From DATGZX01 sp035296965 (GTDB taxonomy: Bacteria > Planctomycetota > Planctomycetia > Gemmatales > Gemmataceae), in assembly GCA_035296965.1 (NCBI GenBank), contig DATGZX010000087.1, positions 1 through 64,000 on the forward strand: DNA of 64,000 nucleotides, given 5' to 3'. The position numbers and the translations under genes were made by a program. The first letter of the stretch is position 1. Each line of letters opens with the position of its first letter. Of the stretch, positions 51,142 to 60,033 are shown piece by piece. The notes below the pieces were generated by a model that saw only the letters and a program-made list of their open reading frames with translations, ran no database searches and had not been told where the DNA came from.

Positions 51142-54036
51142 ATGGGTACCGAAACAGATAGCACTCAGGAATCCGAGTTTATCTTTCGGCGACTCGAAGA
51201 GGCTTTGCGGCTCTTCGGCCGAGAGGCAGATCCGCGCTGGTTCTGGATCCTGATCCTTTGCCTGGTCCTGGGCGCTGGGTTCACTTACGTCATCTGGATG
51301 TATCGCCGCGATAGCCGCACCGTCGGCTGGCCGTGGGCTGCGTTCCTCGCCCTCCTACGCTGCACGGTGTACGTCATCCTTGCAGCCGTCTTCCTCCTCC
51401 CTGCGGAGCAGACATGGGAGAAGACCGAGACACGCTCGAAAATAGTGCTTGCGGGCGACGTTTCGGGCAGCATGGGCAATCGCGACGATCTGCCAACCGA
51501 GTCGCTGCCGGCCGATAAGCTGCCAACTCGCCAGGACAAGGTCATTCAGTTCCTGACCGACAACAAAATTGGCTTCTTGAAAAACCTTCAGGACAAAAAC
51601 CCGGTCTATGCCTATCGCTTCGGCAGCCGGCTGGACGAAGACTTCAAGGTTTTCCAGGGAGCCGAGCCCTGGGGCCCCGAAGAATGGAGCGCCTGGCTCA
51701 AGCTCAATGCAAAAGAGCCCGTCCCTAAAGACCTGGATGACGAACAGAAGGCCAAGTTCATCAAACAGCTGGAATTGCACGAACAGCTTGTCAACGGCAC
51801 GAACCTGGGGGACTCTCTCCTTGAAGTAATCAATCGAGAATCGAACAACATGCTGCAGGGCATCGTGGTCATAAGCGACGGCCGCAGCACCCAGTCATCC
51901 GCCCAGGCGTTCGAGGAGCTGCGGGCACGGGCACGCAGAGCCAAGGTCCCAATCTTCACGATCGTCGTCGGCGAGCACCGGCAGCCAATCGCCATCCGCA
52001 TCACCGACCTCCAGGCGCCGAAGCAAGCCCGGCCCGACGACAAGTTCCCCGTACGCGTGGAGGTGGATGGAGAAGGACTGCCAGACCGTGAGATGGTCGT
52101 TTACCTCGACGTCACCAGTCCCAAGGGCGACACCAAAACACTGGATAAACCATTCAAGTTCAATTCCGGCTCGGGCGGGCCGCCGCACGCCCAGATTGAA
52201 TTCGAAATCGACGCAGCCCAAATGGGCGCGGTTCCGGTGCCCGGCAGAAAGCCCGAACTGGAAGAAGGGGAATGGAAATTCCGGGCGCGGGTTCCCAAGG
52301 ACAAACGGGAAGTCTTCCTGGACAAGGAACACATCAAGGACAAAGTGGAAGTCCGTGTGATCAAGAAGCCCCTCCGCGTATTGCTTTTTGCCGGAGCGGC
52401 CACTCACGACTACCAGTTCCTCCGCAATCTTCTGGTTCGTGAGACAGATCAACATCGTGCAGAGCTAAGTATCTACCTGCAGCTTCAACGCGAGGGAATC
52501 GTGCAGGACGTTTCTGCTGACCGCTTCCTCAAGCATTTCCCCGACCGCCTCACAGGGGACGCCGAGGGCAAGGGAGAGGACCGCTACTACAACCTGTCGG
52601 AATACGACTTGATCATCGCTTTCGACCCGGACTGGAGCCTGTTGCCTCCGGAGCAGCTTGCGGCCCTGGAGAAGTGGGTCAACATGCAGGCAGGCGGTCT
52701 GGTCCTGGTGGCCGGGCCCGTCAACACCTACCAATTGGCCCGCCTGGGCAATCGCGACAAGGTAAAGCCGATCCTCGATTTGTTCCCGGTGATCCTGCAG
52801 GATAGCGTCCTGGAGGGGTTGATCGGCAGACCAACCTCCGAGCCCTGGCGTCTCAATTTCCCCGGGGCAACCGCGGAGATGGAATTCCTGAAGCTCGACG
52901 AGGATGCCAAAGATCAACTTGGCGGCTGGGACGAATTCTTCACCGGCCGGCCCAAAGGCGAGGCACCCAAGGATACTCCGGCCGTGCGTGGCTTCTACAG
53001 CTATTACCCGGTGGAAACCGTCAAGCCCAGCGCCACGGTCGTGGCGACCTTCTCCGATCCGCGTGCCCGCCTGCGCGACGGCACCAAGGAACAGCCTTAC
53101 CTGGTTACCATGCCCTATGGCAGCGGCAAGGTCGTCTATATCGGCTCCGGTGAAACCTGGAGGCTGCGCCAGGGGCGGGAAGTGTTCTATGAACGCTTCT
53201 GGACCAAGCTGGCTCGTTATGCCGGCTCCGGCAACCTGACCCGGTTGACGCGGCGCGGAGTGTTGGTCATGGGCCGTGAGTATACGGCCGGCCAAATCGT
53301 TCGCCTGGAAGCACAGCTCTTCGGCCGCGACTTGCAACCCCTCTCTTTTAATGCCGCCCCGAAGATCCAGATCCAGCCGCCGCCAGGAGTCACGATGCCG
53401 GCAAACATCGAGCTGACGGCGCGGCGCCGCGAGGGCGAAGAATGGAACGGCTGGTTCCAGGGTCGATTTCGCGTGATGTCGCCAGGGGATTATCGCCTCG
53501 AGCTGCAAATTCCTGAAACCGGCGACACCCTTCCAGAGCGCTTCACCGTGAAAGAGTCCAATCCGGAGCTGGACAATACGCGTCCCGATTTCGGCCAGAT
53601 GTACCAGTTGGCAAGCGAACTCACCGAGGTCTTGCCGCGCATGGACAAGCAAACTCAGGAGGAGCTGAAGCGCGCCCTGGAAGGCACGGCAGCCCGCCTG
53701 TTGCAGCGTGTCGACGAGAAAGATTCGGACCGGGCCAAGACTGGATCTGGGGCGAGCCCAGCGAGTGAGTCCAAGCGGCCGGAAACGAAGGATAGCGGCG
53801 CCAAGGACAAGGAAGTGCCCCGATTGTTCTTCGATCTGAATTCGGCGTATTTGATTCCCAAATGCATGGTGACCGATAGCAAGGTGCAGCGCAGCAGAGG
53901 GCCCGTCAAGGACCTGTGGGATGAAGGCTTCACCGTGTCGAGCCAACCCCGCATTCAACTGGCCACGGTGCTGCTGATTGTTGCAGGTTTGCTCTCGCTC
54001 GAATGGCTGACGCGCAAGCTGCTTAAGTTGGCGTAA
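51142..54036 (+). CDS. Second membrane VWA/amidotransferase-fold protein
   Basis: A 964-aa protein starting at ATG 51142; upstream in-frame codons overlap the end of the previous gene and are not needed. Two membrane helices at about 36-56 and 66-88, a VWA domain with VLAGDVSGSMGN (DxSxS), a linker, an amidotransferase-like part (PLRVLLFAGAATHDYQFLRN, GGLVLVAGPVNTYQLARL) and a final membrane helix (LATVLLIVAGLLSLEWLTRK). Its arrangement copies the preceding protein, so the pair may be a heterodimer. It is presumably a MoxR client. Confidence 0.82.
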   Translation: MGTETDSTQESEFIFRRLEEALRLFGREADPRWFWILILCLVLGAGFTYVIWMYRRDSRTVGWPWAAFLALLRCTVYVILAAVFLLPAEQTWEKTETRSKIVLAGDVSGSMGNRDDLPTESLPADKLPTRQDKVIQFLTDNKIGFLKNLQDKNPVYAYRFGSRLDEDFKVFQGAEPWGPEEWSAWLKLNAKEPVPKDLDDEQKAKFIKQLELHEQLVNGTNLGDSLLEVINRESNNMLQGIVVISDGRSTQSSAQAFEELRARARRAKVPIFTIVVGEHRQPIAIRITDLQAPKQARPDDKFPVRVEVDGEGLPDREMVVYLDVTSPKGDTKTLDKPFKFNSGSGGPPHAQIEFEIDAAQMGAVPVPGRKPELEEGEWKFRARVPKDKREVFLDKEHIKDKVEVRVIKKPLRVLLFAGAATHDYQFLRNLLVRETDQHRAELSIYLQLQREGIVQDVSADRFLKHFPDRLTGDAEGKGEDRYYNLSEYDLIIAFDPDWSLLPPEQLAALEKWVNMQAGGLVLVAGPVNTYQLARLGNRDKVKPILDLFPVILQDSVLEGLIGRPTSEPWRLNFPGATAEMEFLKLDEDAKDQLGGWDEFFTGRPKGEAPKDTPAVRGFYSYYPVETVKPSATVVATFSDPRARLRDGTKEQPYLVTMPYGSGKVVYIGSGETWRLRQGREVFYERFWTKLARYAGSGNLTRLTRRGVLVMGREYTAGQIVRLEAQLFGRDLQPLSFNAAPKIQIQPPPGVTMPANIELTARRREGEEWNGWFQGRFRVMSPGDYRLELQIPETGDTLPERFTVKESNPELDNTRPDFGQMYQLASELTEVLPRMDKQTQEELKRALEGTAARLLQRVDEKDSDRAKTGSGASPASESKRPETKDSGAKDKEVPRLFFDLNSAYLIPKCMVTDSKVQRSRGPVKDLWDEGFTVSSQPRIQLATVLLIVAGLLSLEWLTRKLLKLA

Positions 54037-54077
54037 ATGGCGATGGGTGATTCGCAACTTGAAAGGGATGCCAGCCT

Positions 54078-56957
54078 ATGGCAACAGTGACCACTCCTCC
54101 GCAACATGGGGATCGCGACGATTCGCAGCGCCGGGTCGCACACCCGCTTCAGCGCCTGCGCGGCTACATTCGCTATTACGTCACCGCCGAGGGGCTGGCG
54201 ATCCTCGGACTCTACATCGCCTTGGTGTTTTGGGTCGGGCTGCTCGTCGATTTTGGCTTCTTCAAGCTGTTTGGCGTCGATTGGGTCCAGGCCGCACCGC
54301 GAGACCTGCGTGTCTTCGTCCTGTGCGCGTTGACGGCCGGACTTTTGGTCCTGGTGACCTTCAAGATGCTCATCCGCCTTTTGCGCGAGTTCAGGGACAA
54401 CGCCCTCGCCCTGGTCCTCGAAAGGCGTTTCCCCAAGGACCTGGGGGACAGGTTGATCACCGCGGTAGAGATGGCCGATCCGAAGATAGGCGAACGATAC
54501 GGCTACTCGCAGTTGATGATAGAGCAGACCATTCGCGATGCCGCCGAGCGCGTCGATCGACTGCCCGTCGGCGACGTCTTCGATTGGCGCCGGCTGCGCC
54601 GCTACGGCCTCCTCGTGGCCGCTGTGACCGTCGGATTGTATCTGCTCGTCGGCGCCGCCTATTGTGCGCTGGCCCCCGCCGGAGTCAGTGACTTCGCCGT
54701 GCGCTTTCACAACATCGCCACGATCTGGTTCGAGCGCAACATCTTGCTCCGCGACACGATTTGGCCGCGCCAGGCCCACCTGGAGCTTGTCGGCTTTCCT
54801 GAAAGCGGCGAGTTGAAAATTGGGCGGGATGCGCCGCCGCCGGCCCTGCGCGTGCGTGCCTTGAAGTGGGTCATCGCCGACACGTCGGCAGCCGAAGGCT
54901 GGCGCTGCCTGAGGTGGCGTGATGTGTCGGCAGATTTGCTGGGCGCGCCGTCCGTCCCGGGACAACCTCCTGCGGAGTGGCAAGACTGGACCATGGATGA
55001 AATCGAGCTTGCTCTCGAGAAACCCGAGGCGCATGCTTCTCTGGACGCTAACACCAGGCTGGCCCTTCGGGATGTTTTCGCGCAACTCGAGGCACAGGCC
55101 ACGGCGCCGCGAATGGCCCGGCGCTTGCGCATGTTGAGGATCCCCGATCTGGTAACTGTCTACTATCGCGGCGACACGATTCGCAGCGAGCAAACCCTCA
55201 AGAAGCAAGCCGACAACCAGTACTCCGGCGTGCTTACCGACTTGCGCGAATCGGTGCGCTTCACGGCCAACGGCGAAGACTACTACACGCCTTACAAGAC
55301 GATCATCGTCGTCCCGCCGCCAAGTCTCGTCGAGTTGACGCGCGACGAGGACCAGCCGGCTTATCTCTATCACCGCCCGCCGCTGGGAGGCCAACCCAAG
55401 GATCTCCGCGGCAAGAAACAGGAATTCCTGGGAGTGCCGATTTCCCTTTCCGGAAATGCCTCGCGCATCGAAATCCCCGCCGGAACGAACATCACCCTCA
55501 AGGGCAAAACGGACAAAGCCTTACAGGTGCCCAACGGCGTGCGCCTGCGCGCACGCGAAGGCAATGCCGCCATCAAGGCGCAGGTGCGCCAGGCCGATCC
55601 GCAATCGTTCGAGGTGCGTTTCGAGAACGTGACGGCACCAATCGATTTTGTGTTCGAATTCACCGACACGGATAACGTCATCGGCTCCCGCCCTGTTGTG
55701 ATCAAACCGATCGACGACACACCGCCCGATGTCGACGTCCAGGTCGAAGTGCTTCGCAAGGTGAACCAGACTTATCTCGTGAGCGTCGGCGGCAAGATCC
55801 CGTTCAGCGGCAAGATTCGCGATGACCATGGGCTTCAGGACGTGGAGTACGTGTACAACCTGACGTCGCCCGCGGCCCAGGCTTTGGCAAATGCGAAGGC
55901 CGTGACGAGCCTGCTGCAATTCACGCCGTGCGGCGTGGGTGCCGAGTGGTTGGCCGGACCCTACCTGTCCGTGGTCGCCGCCAGTGTACGTTCCCCAGCA
56001 GAGGATACCAGTCGCCGCCCGGAGCGGCTCCGCCTTGGCACGTTCGCGCGGCGCGCCAAGGAACTCTCCGTCGACGACGAAACGCCCGATGTTTTGGAGA
56101 AACATCTCCACGAGAAACCCGAGCAGACTCTTCTCCGCGACCACACTCTCGATCCTGAAGAAGAGGCGTTTGATGTAGAGAAACTGGGGCTGAAGGTCAG
56201 CGACGAGCTGCAATTCCAACCTCAATATCGGTTGCGTCTCTGGGTTGATGCGACCGATAACAACATCGAAACGGGCCCTGGCGTCGGCTCGAGCAAGGAA
56301 AAATTCAATTTCCTGATTGTCTCGGAAAACGAGCTGCTTCTGGAGATCGCCAAGGAAGAAGAAAGCCTGCATATCAAACTGGAAGACGCGGTGAACAAGC
56401 TCAAGGAAGCCCGCAACAAGGTCGAGCAGGTCAGCCAGGAGCTGCCTAGTCTCAAGCCTGAAGAATTCAGCCCCATGGCCCGACGCGCGGAGGAGATCCA
56501 GGAAACCCTTGTCAAGAGCTGGGACGTCAGCCGGGAAGTGCATCAGGACTACCGCAAGATACTCAAGGAATTGATGGTCAATCGGGTTCGCGACCAGATC
56601 ATCAAGAAAGTCGACACGGCCATCTGCGAACCGCTGGACGGCGCGATCAATCAGGAATTCGTGCGTGCCGATGAGGCCACCCAGGCGTTTCACAAGATGC
56701 TGGAAGAGAAGAAGGCCGACCTGCCTACCACGAACGCGACCAAGGAGAAACTCGATACCCTCATCGACCGCTTGACCCGCATCCTGGACGCAATGGGCGA
56801 TATCACAACCATTAACAAAATCATTGAACAGCTGACCCAAATTGTCGCATCGGAAGGCAAAGCCGGCGAACGCTACAAGCAGCTTAGCGATTCGCTCCAG
56901 GAAAAGATTCTCGACCAGGCATTCACGCCCGACAAGCCGCCCGAAAAAAAACCCTAA
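54078..56957 (+). CDS. Large membrane protein resembling DUF4175
   Basis: A 959-aa protein with three N-terminal membrane helices (EGLAILGLYIALVFWVGLLV, LRVFVLCALTAGLLVLVTFK, and the one near residue 180), a long region of strands and a C-terminal coiled-coil (ESLHIKLEDAVNKLKEARNK). An RFPKDLGDRLITAVEMAD-type stretch after the second helix occurs in DUF4175-like proteins. Location directly after two VWA genes is typical. Function unknown, but presumably a membrane scaffold of the same complex. Confidence 0.65.
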   Translation: MATVTTPPQHGDRDDSQRRVAHPLQRLRGYIRYYVTAEGLAILGLYIALVFWVGLLVDFGFFKLFGVDWVQAAPRDLRVFVLCALTAGLLVLVTFKMLIRLLREFRDNALALVLERRFPKDLGDRLITAVEMADPKIGERYGYSQLMIEQTIRDAAERVDRLPVGDVFDWRRLRRYGLLVAAVTVGLYLLVGAAYCALAPAGVSDFAVRFHNIATIWFERNILLRDTIWPRQAHLELVGFPESGELKIGRDAPPPALRVRALKWVIADTSAAEGWRCLRWRDVSADLLGAPSVPGQPPAEWQDWTMDEIELALEKPEAHASLDANTRLALRDVFAQLEAQATAPRMARRLRMLRIPDLVTVYYRGDTIRSEQTLKKQADNQYSGVLTDLRESVRFTANGEDYYTPYKTIIVVPPPSLVELTRDEDQPAYLYHRPPLGGQPKDLRGKKQEFLGVPISLSGNASRIEIPAGTNITLKGKTDKALQVPNGVRLRAREGNAAIKAQVRQADPQSFEVRFENVTAPIDFVFEFTDTDNVIGSRPVVIKPIDDTPPDVDVQVEVLRKVNQTYLVSVGGKIPFSGKIRDDHGLQDVEYVYNLTSPAAQALANAKAVTSLLQFTPCGVGAEWLAGPYLSVVAASVRSPAEDTSRRPERLRLGTFARRAKELSVDDETPDVLEKHLHEKPEQTLLRDHTLDPEEEAFDVEKLGLKVSDELQFQPQYRLRLWVDATDNNIETGPGVGSSKEKFNFLIVSENELLLEIAKEEESLHIKLEDAVNKLKEARNKVEQVSQELPSLKPEEFSPMARRAEEIQETLVKSWDVSREVHQDYRKILKELMVNRVRDQIIKKVDTAICEPLDGAINQEFVRADEATQAFHKMLEEKKADLPTTNATKEKLDTLIDRLTRILDAMGDITTINKIIEQLTQIVASEGKAGERYKQLSDSLQEKILDQAFTPDKPPEKKP

Positions 56958-57101
56958 AGGCGGAAGCGTGGTGACAATGGGCCTGGGCATCGATTAGGAT
57001 GTTGGGATGGGACTGTAGGATCGTCAGTAATTATTAGAGGCGTCTGCCAGAATCGATTCACACAAAAGGGGCCACGGCCCCGCAAACAGAGGACTGTCAC
57101 T

Positions 57102-58664
57102 ATGGCTCGGCTAATACTGGCATCGTTCTTGATGACAGCCCTGGGTGTGTGCTCCTGGGTGCGGGCCGACGATCAGGACGCTAAGACAAAACCACGTGAC
57201 AAGTCAGCTACTCTGCAGAAGGAAGAGGAAGCGCTCCAGCAGGAACGGCTCTCCAAGCAGTTCAAGGATTTCGAGCTCGCGCTCCTGAACATGGCCCAGC
57301 GCTTGGAGCGCAGCAGCAAACCCGAAGACCGCGAACGGGCTGCCAATCTCCGCCAGGCGATCAAGAAAGCCAGCGAATCCGAGGTAGACAACAAGTTCCA
57401 GGCGCTGGTCGCTCTTCTCCGGGACAACAAGGCGCTCAGCCTGAATGAAATCCGTGACGCCATGGACCGCAGCAAGATGCTGGTCGACGATCTCAACGCC
57501 ATTCTGGCCATGCTGCTCAATGACAACCGCGACGCACAGCTGAAGGCTGAAAGAGAACGCATCCGCAAACTGCTCGAGATCTTGAATAAGATCATCCGCG
57601 ACCAGAAGGTTACGCGCGCGCAGACAGAGTCAAGCGGCATGGAGAGCCGTGCCCTTCTCAAGTCGCAGGAGAAGGTAACGCAGCCTACGGATGCCCTCGC
57701 CAAGGCCATGAGCGGCAAACCCAAGGATGGGAACGGTCAGGGAGGAAAGCCAGGTCAGCCGAAGCCAGGTCAGCCCGGTGAGAAGAAGCCGGGTGAAAAG
57801 AAAGATGGCCAGCAATCCCCTCCCAACGGAAACAAGCAGGACACTCCACAAACTCCCGGCCAGCGCCAGGTCGAGGACGCCGTCAAGGATCAGAAACGCG
57901 CTGAAGAGGAACTCAAGAAAGAGAAACGGGACGAGGCGTCGAACAAGCAAGACGATGCCATCAAGAAGCTTGAGGAAGCACGGAAGCGGCTGGAGGAGGC
58001 CCTGCGGCAGTTGCGCGAGGAGGAATTGCAACGCCTCCTTGCCAATTTGCAGGCACGGTGCGAGCGCATGCTGGCCATGCAGATCGAGGTCTACGAAGGC
58101 ACCATGCGCGTCGAGAAGGCGATTGAACAGAATCCCGAGAAGAAGGCCGGGCGCACAGAAGAGCAGCGCTCCCTCCAGCTTTCTGATCGGGAACAGGAAA
58201 TAGTCCGGCAGGCGAACAACGCGATCCAGCTTCTGGAGAATGAGGGATCGGCGGTCGCCTTCCCGGAGGTCTTCACCCAGGTCCGCGATGACATGCAGCA
58301 TGTAGCCCGCCGTCTCGGCAAGGCTGACGTCGGCAGAGTGACGCAGAGCATCGAGGAAGATATTATCGCCACACTGAAGGAGATGATCGAGGCGCTCAAG
58401 AAAGCCGCCCAGGCGGGCAAGGGCGGGGGCAAGGGAAATTCCAACTCGCAACCGATCGACAAACTGATCGACCTCCTGGCCGAACTCAAGATGATCCGCT
58501 CCATGCAAATCCGCGTGAATAGCCGCACGCATACATACGCGCTCCAGTACACCGGCGAGCAAGCGAACGAACCTGATATCCGCAAGGAGTTGATCGATCT
58601 AGCTCAGCGGCAGCAGAGAATCTTCGAAGTGACCAACAATTTGGCCAAGGGCAAGAATAACTGA
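57102..58664 (+). CDS. Secreted coiled-coil protein with Gly/Pro/Lys linker
   Basis: A 520-aa protein with a signal peptide (LASFLMTALGVCSWVRA), then charged helical stretches (LSKQFKDFELALLNMAQRLE), a low-complexity linker about residues 205-255 (GKPGQPKPGQPGEKKPGEKK), and a long coiled coil (DDAIKKLEEARKRLEEALRQ). The C-terminus is helical. No catalytic motif. It probably bridges or spaces partners in the envelope. The next gene is separated by 175 bp that contain a perfect hairpin. Confidence 0.7.
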   Translation: MARLILASFLMTALGVCSWVRADDQDAKTKPRDKSATLQKEEEALQQERLSKQFKDFELALLNMAQRLERSSKPEDRERAANLRQAIKKASESEVDNKFQALVALLRDNKALSLNEIRDAMDRSKMLVDDLNAILAMLLNDNRDAQLKAERERIRKLLEILNKIIRDQKVTRAQTESSGMESRALLKSQEKVTQPTDALAKAMSGKPKDGNGQGGKPGQPKPGQPGEKKPGEKKDGQQSPPNGNKQDTPQTPGQRQVEDAVKDQKRAEEELKKEKRDEASNKQDDAIKKLEEARKRLEEALRQLREEELQRLLANLQARCERMLAMQIEVYEGTMRVEKAIEQNPEKKAGRTEEQRSLQLSDREQEIVRQANNAIQLLENEGSAVAFPEVFTQVRDDMQHVARRLGKADVGRVTQSIEEDIIATLKEMIEALKKAAQAGKGGGKGNSNSQPIDKLIDLLAELKMIRSMQIRVNSRTHTYALQYTGEQANEPDIRKELIDLAQRQQRIFEVTNNLAKGKNN

Positions 58665-58675
58665 TGCTGCGTACG

Positions 58676-58697
58676 GATCACCTGCTGGCAGGTGATC
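58676..58697. other. Perfect hairpin in intercistronic gap
   Basis: GATCACCTGC and GCAGGTGATC with a 2-nt loop, 12 bp after the coiled-coil stop. No T-run follows, so it is a processing or attenuation hairpin, or an operator, rather than a clear terminator. Confidence 0.5.
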
Positions 58698-58839
58698 GAA
58701 ACGCATTTTCGAAAGCTTGCAGCAAGTGAAATCAAAAACCGTTAAGCGCTCGACGTTCAAGGCAAATCAGGGGCTGTGGCCGCGGGACAGTGCGTGGCCG
58801 CAGCCCGCTGCTTTGCCCTCCGTTCACAGGACGAGAGCC

Positions 58840-60033
58840 ATGCCCTCCTGCCGCATCTTCTTGACGTTGCTCGTGCTTAGTTCGGTGAGCGTTGGCGGCG
58901 AACTGCATACCATCGCCGGCAAGACCATCACTGGCGACATGATCAGCCTTTCGGAGAAGGAGGTTGTGTTCCGCGGCCCGGAAGGACTCGTGAAAACACC
59001 TGCGCGCGATATCCTCGTCGTCGAGCTGCAGCGCGACGTCTCCGCGCCAAACCTGGGCAAGGTGACGGACGTGGAACTGACGGATGGCACGCTCTTGCAT
59101 TGCAGCCGTCTAGGGCTCAAAGGGAAAGACATCGAGGTGAAACTCGCGGGTTCGGAGCTGACGCTCAAGGTGCCGTTGGCTGCCATTTCCTACATCCTGA
59201 ACGACGCTGACGATGCCGCCATCCGCCAGGAATGGCAGCAGACCCACGTAACCAAGAGACGCAATCAAGACATCATCGCGATCAAGCTGAACGGCGTCAT
59301 CAACGATCTAGAGGGCACCATCGGCGCAGGGAATGACGAAGGCAAGCTCACTTTCGAGTACCAATCGGGCAAGAACCAGCGGAAGAGAGACATTGATCTT
59401 GCGCGCGTCCAGGGCATGATCTTCGTGCGCAGCCTGGCGGGCAACGCTCCCCCGGTTCTTTGCAAGATATTCGATGCCAATCAAAACGTTTGGGTCGCGA
59501 GCAGTGTCGTCCTGAACCCGAATAGCTTCACGGCAACAATGGTTGCCGGTCCAAAGATCGATTTGCCGCGCGCGTCAGTCGTCCGACTCGACTTCAGCAA
59601 TGACAAGCTAGTCTTCCTGTCGGACCTCAAGCCGGCCGAGATCATCGAGCGGAGCAAGCAGGGGCGCAAAGATACCGTGCACTTCGATACCAACCTGGAA
59701 AACGGCGCCCTGCAACTGAAAGGCGAATCCTTTAGCAAAGGACTGGCCATGCACGCGCACACGGAACTAACCTACGTGCTGGACGGCAAGTACAAGAAAT
59801 TCACAGCAGCGTTGGGCATGGACGATTCGGTCGGCGGCGATGGTGCGCCGCTCGTGAAGATCGAAGCGGACGGCAAGGAATTGCTCTCGCAAGTGGTAAC
59901 GCGCAAGGACGACCGGCGGGAGCTTCGTTACGATGTCAGCGGGGTCAGACAACTGCGCATCATCGTTACCTCGACCCGGCTCTTCGATTTTGGTGATCAT
60001 GTCGACCTTGCCAATGCCAAACTGAGCAAATGA
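58840..60033 (+). CDS. Secreted NPCBM domain protein
   Basis: A 397-aa protein starting at ATG 58840 with a signal peptide (CRIFLTLLVLSSVSVGG). The first two thirds are strand-rich with repeats of a G.L..C..IF type. The C-terminal about 130 residues are an NPCBM module: LSDLKPAEII, LQLKGESFSKGLAMHAHTEL, KYKKFTAALGMDDSVGGDG and LRIIVTSTR. NPCBM is a carbohydrate-binding module, so it likely recognises an envelope glycan. The stop overlaps the start of the protease gene as ATGA. Confidence 0.85.
   Translation: MPSCRIFLTLLVLSSVSVGGELHTIAGKTITGDMISLSEKEVVFRGPEGLVKTPARDILVVELQRDVSAPNLGKVTDVELTDGTLLHCSRLGLKGKDIEVKLAGSELTLKVPLAAISYILNDADDAAIRQEWQQTHVTKRRNQDIIAIKLNGVINDLEGTIGAGNDEGKLTFEYQSGKNQRKRDIDLARVQGMIFVRSLAGNAPPVLCKIFDANQNVWVASSVVLNPNSFTATMVAGPKIDLPRASVVRLDFSNDKLVFLSDLKPAEIIERSKQGRKDTVHFDTNLENGALQLKGESFSKGLAMHAHTELTYVLDGKYKKFTAALGMDDSVGGDGAPLVKIEADGKELLSQVVTRKDDRRELRYDVSGVRQLRIIVTSTRLFDFGDHVDLANAKLSK

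Noticed and set aside
52465..54057. A 530-codon open frame on the minus strand inside the second VWA gene
   Set aside because: Antisense shadow; the plus-strand gene has membrane helices, MIDAS and matching neighbours.
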